Source: a virus. From it: a stretch of DNA of 39,282 nt. The stretch lies in the IMG/VR virus record IMGVR_UViG_3300037468_000340, positions 1 through 39,282 of that record, one strand, 5' to 3'. The notes under the pieces were generated by a model that had not been told where the DNA came from, did no database searches, and worked only from the letters and a program-made list of their open reading frames with translations. Both the position numbers and the translations under genes were made by a program. Of the stretch, positions 27,770 through 35,831 are shown piece by piece (position 1 is the first letter of the stretch; every line of letters begins with the position of its first letter).

Positions 27770-29692
27770 ATGGAAAAATTTAGATATGCACCAGGAAAAG
27801 TAGGATTCGGCGGAAAAGGTAGTGATGGTTATGCAGGAATACAGGGTCTTTCTATGTATTTTACTGATTATGATCCATTAACTGCAAAACCTTTGATTGA
27901 TGCTGCTATTCAAAATAATTATACATTATGGTCTGGTTCAACTACTACATTACCAGATGGCAGAGTTTATGTTACAGGTGATCTATTTGTAGATAGTTTA
28001 GGAAAGGTATATGAAATTGATGCAGAAGCAGGTACATTTAGAGATACATTTGGAGTTTTAAATATTTCTGGATATTTTACATCTGCTCAAATTTCATCTT
28101 CTGATGGATTTAATCGATATTACAATACAAACATTTATCCAAAATATATAATCGATAATGTTTATACTGATGAAACTGTCGCATATTATAATATACCAAC
28201 CGAGATTTATAATATAATGCCGATAGATTATACTAGAATAGAATATTCAAATGTTGCACAAGGAAATTATAATCCATTTACAGTATATTCAGCAGCAAAA
28301 ATCGAAGATACTGACTATAATTCGGAAGCAATCGCTATTGTTAGAGAAATTTCTTCAAACACTTTTAGAATTGGAAATATAGATTCTAATAGTAATATAA
28401 GAAATGTTAATTTAATGTTTGATGTAAAATCATTAAGTCAAATAAAACAAGCTTCAAATGTATTTAGTTATTATACACCAGAGGGCACTATTTTATCTAA
28501 TTATGAAATAAATGCAAATGCATTATTTGATGGAGTTTTTTCATCATCACCTGCATCCTTTTATGCAACATATTCTTCAACAGATGTATCAATATTTTGG
28601 AATTTAGCACATTTTACTCCGGATACAGATATTAAAGCTGATTTATATGTATACAGAGATATTTCAACAAATGGACAAACATTTAATTTATCAATAGATA
28701 CTTCTCAACTATGGCCTTATGTATTTAGTGGCATTGATCCCACTGGATCTGTTAATCTTACTGGAATTGCAGAAAATACAGCATTTAAATATTATATAAA
28801 TTTTTCAAAAAATGGATGGCAAAGATATTCAACAGTTAAAAGTGTTACAACACAACCTACACCATACATTGTTGTAGATCCTTCACTTACTCGTGAATCT
28901 TCTGGTGGTCATTATGCAGCATTCTGTGTAAGCTCTAATGTAGAGTGGAGTGCAAGATCTGTTTCTGGAACATTTATGTGGGATATAAGTCCAAATACTA
29001 TTGTTCCTCCTGGACCTGATACATCAATGTATATAGGTCTTACTGAAAATACAGATTGTCCACCTAGAACTGGTATAATAGAAATAAGTTCTACAATTAT
29101 GGGAGGCAATAGCCCAGTATATGCTACAATAATTCAAAATGGTATATGTATTCCTGTAACGGTTACTTTAACCGATGATAGTTCAAGTTATGGTGCAGGA
29201 AATAGTCCAACACGCGTTGATAAAACTAAAAATTCTTCTATAAATATTTCAGATATTCCAACTGACACAACATTTGATGTATCAGTTAATTATACATTAG
29301 AAATAAGAAATTATTATTCTTATAGTGATAATTATGTAACAAATATATATTTACCAGTTGCATATGACAATACATATATCGAACTTACTGCAAATGGCAT
29401 GAGTAATGCATATAGTCATATACCACCACAATGGATGGGAAGTTGTACATCTGGAACAACTGATACAACAACAGGAACAATCAGCATGTTTGACGTAAGT
29501 TTAGGAAATCTTCCAATAATGGCAACATTAAAAACATATGCATATTTAAATGGAAGTGCATTACGTTATAGATTTTATGTAAAAGCATCAATAGATAGTA
29601 TTTATATAACTAGAAAAACAGGAACTCTTATATATCCTAGTTATATTATTCTACCTACAAATGGTGTAATAGATGAATTGAGAACTAATTAA
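27770..29692 (+). CDS. Tail-associated protein with BACON-like domain (paralogue 2)
   Basis: 640 residues, a diverged paralogue of the preceding protein over about the first 370. It shares GGKGSDGYAGIQGLSMYF, FTDYDP, DGRVYVTGDLFVD, YTRIEYSNV and NTFRIGNI with matching spacing. One BACON-like unit follows (VEWSARS...IIEISST...ATIIQNG). A C-terminal ~190-residue beta domain is absent from paralogue 1 and begins near CIPVTVTLTD. This points to tandem duplication followed by exchange of the C-terminal binding modules. The two genes are 30 nt apart and are probably expressed together. Confidence 0.6.
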   Translation: MEKFRYAPGKVGFGGKGSDGYAGIQGLSMYFTDYDPLTAKPLIDAAIQNNYTLWSGSTTTLPDGRVYVTGDLFVDSLGKVYEIDAEAGTFRDTFGVLNISGYFTSAQISSSDGFNRYYNTNIYPKYIIDNVYTDETVAYYNIPTEIYNIMPIDYTRIEYSNVAQGNYNPFTVYSAAKIEDTDYNSEAIAIVREISSNTFRIGNIDSNSNIRNVNLMFDVKSLSQIKQASNVFSYYTPEGTILSNYEINANALFDGVFSSSPASFYATYSSTDVSIFWNLAHFTPDTDIKADLYVYRDISTNGQTFNLSIDTSQLWPYVFSGIDPTGSVNLTGIAENTAFKYYINFSKNGWQRYSTVKSVTTQPTPYIVVDPSLTRESSGGHYAAFCVSSNVEWSARSVSGTFMWDISPNTIVPPGPDTSMYIGLTENTDCPPRTGIIEISSTIMGGNSPVYATIIQNGICIPVTVTLTDDSSSYGAGNSPTRVDKTKNSSINISDIPTDTTFDVSVNYTLEIRNYYSYSDNYVTNIYLPVAYDNTYIELTANGMSNAYSHIPPQWMGSCTSGTTDTTTGTISMFDVSLGNLPIMATLKTYAYLNGSALRYRFYVKASIDSIYITRKTGTLIYPSYIILPTNGVIDELRTN

Positions 29693-29709
29693 TAATAAAT
29701 TTAAATAAA

Positions 29710-30546
29710 ATGGCAGAAGAAACTAAAAAAATAGATTGGAAAAAAATATGGAGCTTTATTAAAAGCAAAATATTTATAGCTTTAATTATAGCAGGATTAA
29801 TTATATTTAATGCTATACAGTGTTCAAGAATTAAAGAACTTAAAAGACAACAAAGAATAAGTGATCAAAATATCATAGCACTTAATGATTCTCTTAGATA
29901 TGAAAAAACTAAAAGTGGGGCACTTCAAGTTTCAATTGCATCATACATTGCATCAGAAAAGGATTTAAAATCATTAAATAAAGAGCTTTGGGAAAGAATT
30001 AAGGCTCAAGATGGCAAAATCATATCACTAGGGCATGCAATAGTACAATTACGTCAAGATTCTGCATTTTTTGCACAACATGTTAAAGATTTAGTGAAAA
30101 AGATAGATCAATTGACAAAAATAGATGAAAACACATATGTTGCGCCCTGGTCGTTAAGATATCAGTATGATTCAACTAATTTTGATGTATTTTCAGGTAA
30201 AACTTACATAGGGATAGGAAAAAAAGATCCTCTCGAATTAATACATCTTGATACAGAATTAACAAATAGGTTAACACAAATAGATTTAACATGGGGACAA
30301 AAAGTAGAAAAAGATGTTTTACGTGTATTTATAGAAAGCAAATATCCTGGATTTACTGTTGCACAAATGGAAGGAGTACTTATAGATCCTAACACAAATC
30401 CATATATAAAAAAATTATTAAAAGAAAAACATTGGTTTTCAGGATTTAGTGTAGGTGTTGGTGTAACTGGAGGATTTAATATAACAACAGGTGGATATGG
30501 ATTAGTAGTAGGACCATCACTTGTATACAACATATATAGTTGGTAA
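29710..30546 (+). CDS. Membrane-anchored coiled-coil protein (possible spanin-like lysis or envelope protein)
   Basis: 278 residues. A Lys-rich N-terminus precedes one transmembrane segment (residues ~21-37, IFIALIIAGLIIFNAIQ). A long coiled coil follows to about residue 140, then a mixed domain. The C-terminus is Gly-rich and amphipathic (FSVGVGVTGGFNITTGGYG, then LVVGPSLVYNIYSW). The Cys after the membrane segment (AIQC) is not a good lipobox. An N-terminal anchor with a periplasmic coiled coil is the layout of inner-membrane spanin subunits, and the C-terminal segment could insert in the outer membrane, making it a unimolecular spanin candidate. No holin or endolysin is visible in the window, so this rests on architecture alone. 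The alternative is a membrane-bound phage envelope protein. Confidence 0.4.
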   Translation: MAEETKKIDWKKIWSFIKSKIFIALIIAGLIIFNAIQCSRIKELKRQQRISDQNIIALNDSLRYEKTKSGALQVSIASYIASEKDLKSLNKELWERIKAQDGKIISLGHAIVQLRQDSAFFAQHVKDLVKKIDQLTKIDENTYVAPWSLRYQYDSTNFDVFSGKTYIGIGKKDPLELIHLDTELTNRLTQIDLTWGQKVEKDVLRVFIESKYPGFTVAQMEGVLIDPNTNPYIKKLLKEKHWFSGFSVGVGVTGGFNITTGGYGLVVGPSLVYNIYSW

Positions 30547-30563
30547 TAAAAAAATAAATTAGT

Positions 30564-31283
30564 ATGTCATATTTTACGGCAAATAATAAATATTTAATAG
30601 CAAATGAAAAATACCTAACAGGGACAATACCTCTTGATGTAAGTATACCTTTTTATGGATTATTATATAATTGGTATGTAGTAGAAACTAATATTTTAGC
30701 ACCCATAGGATGGCATGTACCATCAGCATCAGAATTTGAAATTTTAACAAATTTTTTAGGAGGTGAACTTGTTGCAGGGGGCAAATTAAAAGAAGCTGGA
30801 ACAACACATTGGGTTGAACCAAATGAAGGCGCAACAAATGAATCGGATTTCACAGGACTTCCAAGTGGTTTACGTTATGAAAGTACAGGAAGTGGAATGT
30901 TTGATTTAATAACTACTGAAGGTTATTTTTGGACATCTACCGTTAATTTAGATAATACTGGTGCAGATTCATTTATTCTTGAAACCAATACTGAAAGTTC
31001 AAACATAAATCCAGAAGTATTTTTAAATTTCGGTTTTCCTGTTAGATGTATACGAGATACTTCATCTGGTTGGATTGTTGGTGAAACCATAACAGATTAT
31101 GATGGTAATACATATAATACAATTAAAATTGGAAATCAAATTTGGACTAAACAAAATTTAGCAGTTACCCATTATAATGAAGGTACTATAATTCCTGAAG
31201 TAACAGATCCAGATACATGGATTAATTTATCAACAGGAGCTTTATGTGCTTATGATAATGATTGGAATTATGTATTTGTTTAA
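30564..31283 (+). CDS. Small FISUMP-domain virion protein
   Basis: 239 residues. After a 30-residue N-terminus (MSYFTANNKYLIANEKYL) that resembles the start of the propeller protein at 9281, the whole protein is one FISUMP domain: YGLLYNWYVVE, GWHVPSASEFEIL, GGKLKEAGTTHW, FTGLPSGLRY, GYFWTST, GFPVRCIRD and a C-terminal KIGNQIWTKQNLAVTHYNEG segment ending CAYDNDW. FISUMP is a C-type-lectin-like domain common in Bacteroidota, which suggests ligand binding. The same domain occurs twice in the giant adhesin. Inferred role: minor receptor-binding or accessory fibre protein. Confidence 0.7.
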   Translation: MSYFTANNKYLIANEKYLTGTIPLDVSIPFYGLLYNWYVVETNILAPIGWHVPSASEFEILTNFLGGELVAGGKLKEAGTTHWVEPNEGATNESDFTGLPSGLRYESTGSGMFDLITTEGYFWTSTVNLDNTGADSFILETNTESSNINPEVFLNFGFPVRCIRDTSSGWIVGETITDYDGNTYNTIKIGNQIWTKQNLAVTHYNEGTIIPEVTDPDTWINLSTGALCAYDNDWNYVFV

Positions 31284-31306
31284 AATAAATAAAATAAAAA
31301 ACTAAA

Positions 31307-33085
31307 ATGGCAACCAATATAAGTAAATACATCACTTTATCGGATTTTATATTATGTGAATATGAATTTAATAAAGATGGTGTTGAAACTACTTTAACTT
31401 CACCTCGTCTCGTAAACACAAATTTAGGATATAGATATTTTTATGAGAGTGATGGCGCGTTAGGTATAACAAATAATATTCTTCCATTAAATTCTGTACC
31501 TATAAATGTTGAAAGAACTAACTGGTTTTTAGATTCATCAGGATATAATACTACATATACTTCATATTGGGATTCATCTGTAGTAATAACTACACCTAAT
31601 TATACATGTGATACAATTAAAATACACATAGTTTCTGGATATAATTTTGATGATATTGGGGGATTTATTCTTCAAGTTAGGGCTTTGGATACATCATCAT
31701 ATTTATTAGATTTAGCTAATTTCACATATGCAAAACAAACTCAAACATTTGGAAATAATGTTATAAAATTTGCACCAAATACATTATTTCTTGGAAATAG
31801 ATTTTATGATAAATATGTTGAACTTAAAATTCCTTCAATACAAGCATTAGGTGGAGCAACATCTGAAAATATAGAATCTGTTTTAAGTATTGCATCATTA
31901 AGTGATGTTTATTTAACTTATAGTTCGATTGATGATATTGTAGATGATACATATATTATTAAAGAAATAGTAAATGTACAACTACCTGTTACAAGTGTTG
32001 CTGATAATTTTAATTGTTTTATTGCAGAATCTACTGCTGGGGATTTTATAGAATACTATGCATCCTGGACAAATCTTATAATAGGAAATTATATAGGTGA
32101 TATAGAAAGTGGAAGAATACGATTATATACTTCAAATAATCCTAATGACAATTATGAACAATTTACAGATATTTATGGTATAGATGCAAGAAAATGGGTA
32201 CTTATTCATGAAATATCTGTGTATGAACATCTTGCAGGTATGGAAAGTACATCTTTGTTAACACAAAAATTTTCATTTACACAAGATGGTAATTTTTCAT
32301 CTCCTAATTATTTTAGACCAATTATTCAAAATGCCGATATTGATACTTCATATACGATACAATATGTTTGTCGTTTAATGAATAGAATGGATGGTACTCA
32401 AATTATAAGAAAGGCATCTTTTTCATCTACTGATCCCAAAAAATATGGTTTATTTTTTACAAGATTAAATGTAGATAATTTAATTCCATATAAAGTATTC
32501 AATAAAGTTGAGTCAGAAAAACCAAATATCGTTATGAATTCAAACCTTGAAAAAACAAAATATGTTAAAGTATTCTTTGATACAACTTCAGTTGTTTTAA
32601 ATGCATTTAATGAAGTATTTCCACAAGGAACTGGTCCTTTATTTTTGAAATCATTTGATTCAGTTTATAAATTTAAATTTGAAAGAATAGATACAAATGG
32701 TGATAGAGTTAATGTTGATTTATCTGGCGCCTATAATTATGCATTGTTATTTAAATTAGATGATAACTCTAAAATTGAAGTTGGACCTACATATTCTTCA
32801 AATATGAATACAACTATCGGAGAATTAGAATTTAAGTTAAATGAAGACCAACTTAATAAATTACAAATACAAGTTAATAATAATTATTCTTTAATTGTAA
32901 AAAACCCAAATGGAACATCATATACATTTTACGAGGGTGTGTTTTATAAATTATCCGATGAACAAGCTGTAATTTCTAATTATCAAAGTATGTATACTGT
33001 TACAGATTTACAAGCAAAAAATGCTGATTTGCAAGCACAAATTAATAAATTAAATGAAGAACTTTCAAAATTAAAAACAAAATAA
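31307..33085 (+). CDS. Virion structural protein with C-terminal coiled coil
   Basis: 592 residues, mainly beta with many aromatic residues. The start is MATNISKYITLSDFILCEYE. The middle contains WVLIHEISVYEHLAG and FRPIIQNADIDTSYTIQYVC. The last ~35 residues are a heptad-rich coiled coil (LQAKNADLQAQINKLNEELS), which suggests oligomerisation or docking. It is the last large structural gene of the block and is followed after only 2 nt by the leader-bearing ankyrin gene. I do not recognise the family. Confidence 0.55.
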   Translation: MATNISKYITLSDFILCEYEFNKDGVETTLTSPRLVNTNLGYRYFYESDGALGITNNILPLNSVPINVERTNWFLDSSGYNTTYTSYWDSSVVITTPNYTCDTIKIHIVSGYNFDDIGGFILQVRALDTSSYLLDLANFTYAKQTQTFGNNVIKFAPNTLFLGNRFYDKYVELKIPSIQALGGATSENIESVLSIASLSDVYLTYSSIDDIVDDTYIIKEIVNVQLPVTSVADNFNCFIAESTAGDFIEYYASWTNLIIGNYIGDIESGRIRLYTSNNPNDNYEQFTDIYGIDARKWVLIHEISVYEHLAGMESTSLLTQKFSFTQDGNFSSPNYFRPIIQNADIDTSYTIQYVCRLMNRMDGTQIIRKASFSSTDPKKYGLFFTRLNVDNLIPYKVFNKVESEKPNIVMNSNLEKTKYVKVFFDTTSVVLNAFNEVFPQGTGPLFLKSFDSVYKFKFERIDTNGDRVNVDLSGAYNYALLFKLDDNSKIEVGPTYSSNMNTTIGELEFKLNEDQLNKLQIQVNNNYSLIVKNPNGTSYTFYEGVFYKLSDEQAVISNYQSMYTVTDLQAKNADLQAQINKLNEELSKLKTK

Positions 33086-33087
33086 TA

Positions 33088-33555
33088 GTGAAATTAGTAC
33101 GTGAACATATTAATGAAAAATTTACCGAAGAATCAGATCCTATAAAAGATATGAATATAGGTATAATGCATGATATTAGAGAATTTGTAAACAAAGTTGA
33201 AGGCATTAATTTATACAGTAAAGAAAATCTTTTATTATATTGTGCTAAGCATGATAAAAATGAATTTGTAAAATTTTTAATAAATGATGGGGCCGATATA
33301 CATGCATATAAAGATATAGCATTAAGTTGGGCTGTTCAGAATAAAAATTTAGAATTAGCTAAAGTTTTAATAGATAATGGGGCCAATGTAAATGTAAATT
33401 CTACATATACATTATTAAGTATAGCAATGTATAATGAAGATAAAGCTATGATTAAATTATTGAAAGATAATGGTGCTATAGAAAAAAATGAGAAACAATT
33501 ATTAAAAGATATTAAAAAGGAAGGACGTAGACTTTTCAAAATCAATAAAAAATAA
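33088..33555 (+). CDS. Ankyrin-repeat protein with putative capsid-targeting leader
   Basis: 155 residues, GTG start. The N-terminus MKLVREHINEKFTEESDPIK and the following DMNIGIM match the leaders of the proteins at 36536, 37706 and 38089. Residues ~46-133 contain about three ankyrin repeats (LLYCAKHDKNEFVKFLINDG, then ALSWAVQNKNLELAKVLIDN and a diverged third). The C-terminus is Lys-rich. Ankyrin repeats mediate protein binding. The leader resembles the T4 internal-protein signal MKTYQEFIAE, with an INE where T4 has the cleaved IAE. I infer a protein packaged in the head and delivered to the host, possibly to bind a host target. Confidence 0.6.
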   Translation: MKLVREHINEKFTEESDPIKDMNIGIMHDIREFVNKVEGINLYSKENLLLYCAKHDKNEFVKFLINDGADIHAYKDIALSWAVQNKNLELAKVLIDNGANVNVNSTYTLLSIAMYNEDKAMIKLLKDNGAIEKNEKQLLKDIKKEGRRLFKINKK

Positions 33556-33576
33556 ATATAATATAACGTATTCATT

Positions 33577-34161
33577 ATGAGTCTATTAAATGCAAAATTA
33601 AACCAATTTTCGATTTGGTTCCCGAAAGATTTCTTTTATCCTGAAATAAGAGAAAGATGGACTCCTGTTGTTAAACGTTTAAAATTACAATATCAATCAC
33701 TTGAGGATTTTTTTAATGCATCCGTACAATCAGTTACATTTCCAGAAGTAAGATTGGAACCTGTTATTCAACCACAAACAATGTTTCAAATCAGATATAG
33801 AGGAGGAAAGGAACTTGAACCCATTCTTGATAAGATGATCACAGTTACATTTAAATTAAATGAAGGATTCATAACTTATTGGATGTTATTTGAACAAATA
33901 GAAATGTTTATGAAATATAAAGATACATCACCGTTTTGGCCATCAATGTATATAAGTTTTCTTGATCATCATGGTTATGAATTAGTTGTTTTTGAATTTA
34001 AAAAATTAATTCCTATTGCATTATCACAATTTAATGTAAATTATGCTACAGTAGGTGCAGATTTTAATACATTTACACTAAATCTAGCATATAACAGATA
34101 TAAAATACAAAGACGATTAACTAATGAGATTAATGAAGTGGTCGCTAATGATCAAATATAA
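33577..34161 (+). CDS. Probable tail tube protein (T4 gp19/gp54-like layout)
   Basis: 194 residues. The order of elements matches contractile-phage tube and tube-initiator proteins: an N-terminal segment ending SVQSVTFPEV, a loop with QIRYRGGKELEPI, the strand KMITVTFKLN, a helix near YWMLFEQIEMF, the strand pair MYISFLDHHGYELVVFEFKK, the proline-led turn PIALSQFNVNYAT, and a closing strand TFTLNLAYNRYKIQ. In T4, gp19 forms the tube through which DNA passes. This is the best evidence in the window for a contractile tail. A baseplate tube-initiator paralogue is an equally possible reading. Confidence 0.5.
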   Translation: MSLLNAKLNQFSIWFPKDFFYPEIRERWTPVVKRLKLQYQSLEDFFNASVQSVTFPEVRLEPVIQPQTMFQIRYRGGKELEPILDKMITVTFKLNEGFITYWMLFEQIEMFMKYKDTSPFWPSMYISFLDHHGYELVVFEFKKLIPIALSQFNVNYATVGADFNTFTLNLAYNRYKIQRRLTNEINEVVANDQI

Positions 34162-34190
34162 AATAAAATATATAAAATAAAAATAATAAC

Positions 34191-34511
34191 ATGGAAAAAT
34201 TTCCCACATATTATGATCTAAAAAATTCTTCAAAAATATTTGAATCTGAAGAAATTAAAGGATTTACGTTAGAACAAGTGCAAGAAGCTGAAAGAACATA
34301 CAATATTATAGTTGAAAAACTAGAAAAAGGTGAAGAAATAGATGAAGGTTTATTTTCAGGACTTCTTGTAGGTGGTGCATCAGCATTAGTTGGACCAAGT
34401 ATTATGAGAGCAATTTGTAGAGTTTTAGGAATTCAAGAAGGTGGTGCTCTTTATAATTTATTAACAAGTAAACTAGTTTTAGCAAGTGTTGGTTATACTA
34501 TTGGAAAATGA
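34191..34511 (+). CDS. Small protein with Gly-rich hydrophobic C-terminal half
   Basis: 106 residues. The N-terminal half is charged and helical (FTLEQVQEAERTYNIIVEKL). The C-terminal half is Gly/Ala/Leu-rich and membrane-like or amphipathic (LFSGLLVGGASALVGPSIM, then LLTSKLVLASVGYTIG). The start MEKFPTYYDLKNSSKIFESE looks like a short leader and may be a variant of the N-terminal leaders seen further right. It follows the tail-tube-like gene by 29 nt. In T4 small prohead core proteins are encoded near gp19, which is a loose analogy only. Its last 33 bases overlap the end of the convergent nuclease gene. Function unknown. Confidence 0.55.
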   Translation: MEKFPTYYDLKNSSKIFESEEIKGFTLEQVQEAERTYNIIVEKLEKGEEIDEGLFSGLLVGGASALVGPSIMRAICRVLGIQEGGALYNLLTSKLVLASVGYTIGK

Positions 34512-35486
34512 TAGATATAAATTAATAAATTCATTATAATCTTTATTAATAATTATTAAATAATCATATCCTTCTTTTATAACTACCTTTTTCTTTAATT
34601 CTATTTCATTTTTATCTTTCTTTGCTAAATATGAATTTTTAATTTCAACTATAAGATTTTTAGATGGAATATAAAAATCCGAATGATAAACTTTATTTTT
34701 TTCATTCATTTTATATTTTATTGAATGACCATTTTCAATATCTATTTTATCATAAAAATTATCTAAAAAATCAAGTTCATAAGATCCCTGATACGTTAAA
34801 TTAGTATTTTTATATTGATGAATTAAAAATCTAGTTTTATATCCCTTATTTAAAATATTTATATCTTGAGATGGATTTTCAACACCATAATGTATTAAAC
34901 ATGATTGTTTAATTTTTTCTATATTACAATAATTTTTATTGTTATATTTTTGTTGTTTTGTTTTATTTCCTTTTTCTCTAATTTCTAAATTTTGCAACGA
35001 ACATTCAACACCATATCGTTCTTTACATGTTTTTTTAGTTTTTTCTTTAATTTTTATGTTTTGTTGCGAATATTCTACACCATATTTTTTTAAACAAGAT
35101 TGTTTACTTTTTTGTTTTATTTTTTCTGCTTGCCAAGGATTATTTACACCATATTTTTCTTGACAAGTTTGTTTAGATTTTTCTTTTATTATAATAGATT
35201 TAGATACATGTGTGACTCCGTATTTTTTTAAACATGTTTGTTCACGCAATCTATTTGTGCATTCTTTAGAACAACATTTTTTATATCCAATTTTAAAATT
35301 TATAAATATAGTTTCTTTTTTACATATTTTACATAAATCCCTTTCATCTTTTATCCATTTATAATAATAATTTTTATAATTATGTATTTTATTTATATGA
35401 TAACTTAATGTTTTTTTATAAATGAATGTTTTATCACATTCTTCACAAATAAATAATCCTTGTTCATTTTTTCTAAATTCTTTCAT
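34479..35486 (-). CDS. Zinc-finger / PD-(D/E)XK nuclease, probable free-standing homing endonuclease
   Basis: 335 residues. The N-terminus has a C2H2 finger (C14-x2-C17-x12-H30-x4-H35) and a second Cys cluster (C52, C55, C71, C72, C76). Residues ~84-215 carry about six ~23-residue repeats with a central YGV (KYGVNNPWQ, KYGVEYSQQ, HYGVENPSQ) and Lys-rich helices, probably DNA-reading modules like those of phage homing enzymes. The C-terminus fits a PD-(D/E)XK core: GSYELDF (E237), HSDFYIP (D270), IVEIK (E281, K283) and a YLIIINKD strand. It lies opposite to its neighbours and, unlike them, has a Shine-Dalgarno-like AAAGGA. Both facts suggest a mobile insertion between structural genes. Cleavage target unknown. 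Confidence 0.7.
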   Translation of the reverse strand: MKEFRKNEQGLFICEECDKTFIYKKTLSYHINKIHNYKNYYYKWIKDERDLCKICKKETIFINFKIGYKKCCSKECTNRLREQTCLKKYGVTHVSKSIIIKEKSKQTCQEKYGVNNPWQAEKIKQKSKQSCLKKYGVEYSQQNIKIKEKTKKTCKERYGVECSLQNLEIREKGNKTKQQKYNNKNYCNIEKIKQSCLIHYGVENPSQDINILNKGYKTRFLIHQYKNTNLTYQGSYELDFLDNFYDKIDIENGHSIKYKMNEKNKVYHSDFYIPSKNLIVEIKNSYLAKKDKNEIELKKKVVIKEGYDYLIIINKDYNEFINLYLSFSNSITNTC

Positions 35487-35494
35487 GATTTCTA

Positions 35495-35500
35495 TCCTTT
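35495..35500 (-). promoter_or_regulatory. Shine-Dalgarno-like site of the nuclease gene
   Basis: On the minus strand AAAGGA lies 8 nt before the ATG of the nuclease gene. The other genes of the window show only A/T-rich leaders, so this site is exceptional here and supports a separate origin for the nuclease. Confidence 0.5.
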
Positions 35501-35518
35501 ATTTTAAAATATATAGAT

Positions 35519-35586
35519 TATAGTAGGACAGCATTTAAATCTATCCGAATGTTGATTAATGTTTCTGCATTAATCTAACTACTATA
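35519..35586. other. Candidate structured RNA or DNA element between divergent genes
   Basis: An 8-bp closing stem (TATAGTAG 35519-35526 with CTACTATA 35579-35586) encloses two further hairpins: CATTT/GAATG (35532-35551, one G-T pair) and GATTAATG-TTTCTG-CATTAATC (35554-35575). Together they can form a three-way junction. An alternative hairpin GGACAG/CTATCC (35526-35546, one mismatch) competes with part of it. It has no U-tract like a terminator and is not a tRNA. On the minus strand it would be in the 5' leader of the nuclease. Function unknown. Confidence 0.4.
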
Positions 35587-35648
35587 TTATATATATTTAT
35601 TTATTTTTTATTGAATATATATTAAATAAAATAAATAAGAATATAAAA

Positions 35649-35831
35649 ATGAAAAAAGTTAAAGAATCTCTTAATGAGAATATTAAATTTTCAGGACATG
35701 AATTTACACAATTTCATTTAAAAGATGGATATGTATATGCTTCTAAAGAAGGTATACTTGGTGATAATAAAACTTTTATTTCTTGGGATTTTATCAAGCA
35801 ATTAATGAAAAAATTTACTATCATATTTTAA
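35649..35831 (+). CDS. Small leader-bearing protein, first gene of the resolvase operon
   Basis: 60 residues. It starts MKKVKESLNENIKFSGHEF, a variant of the leader seen at 33088 and 36536 with LNE at residues 8-10. The remainder (FHLKDGYVYASKEGI, then FISWDFIKQLMKK) is a small alpha/beta stretch that I do not recognise. An A/T-rich stretch precedes it, so the operon promoter probably lies in 35587-35640, but no consensus is evident. Its TAA shares one base with the next ATG (TAATG), so the two are translationally coupled. Confidence 0.55.
   Translation: MKKVKESLNENIKFSGHEFTQFHLKDGYVYASKEGILGDNKTFISWDFIKQLMKKFTIIF

Noticed and set aside
902-31283. Diversity-generating retroelement target (FISUMP is C-type-lectin-like)
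   Set aside because: No reverse transcriptase and no template/variable repeat pair with adenine-specific changes is visible in the window. The three FISUMP copies differ throughout.
34939-35163. Plus-strand Phe/Cys-rich open frame opposite the nuclease
   Set aside because: It is the complement of the YGV repeats of the nuclease; composition is an artefact.
35519-35586. tRNA gene
   Set aside because: The closing stem is tRNA-like in length, but there is no D-arm, anticodon arm or T-loop in register and no CCA.
35783-35830. Start of the leader-bearing gene at the ATG at 35783
   Set aside because: It lies inside the previous gene and adds 16 residues before the leader. The ATG at 35831 overlaps the previous stop and gives a leader-type N-terminus.
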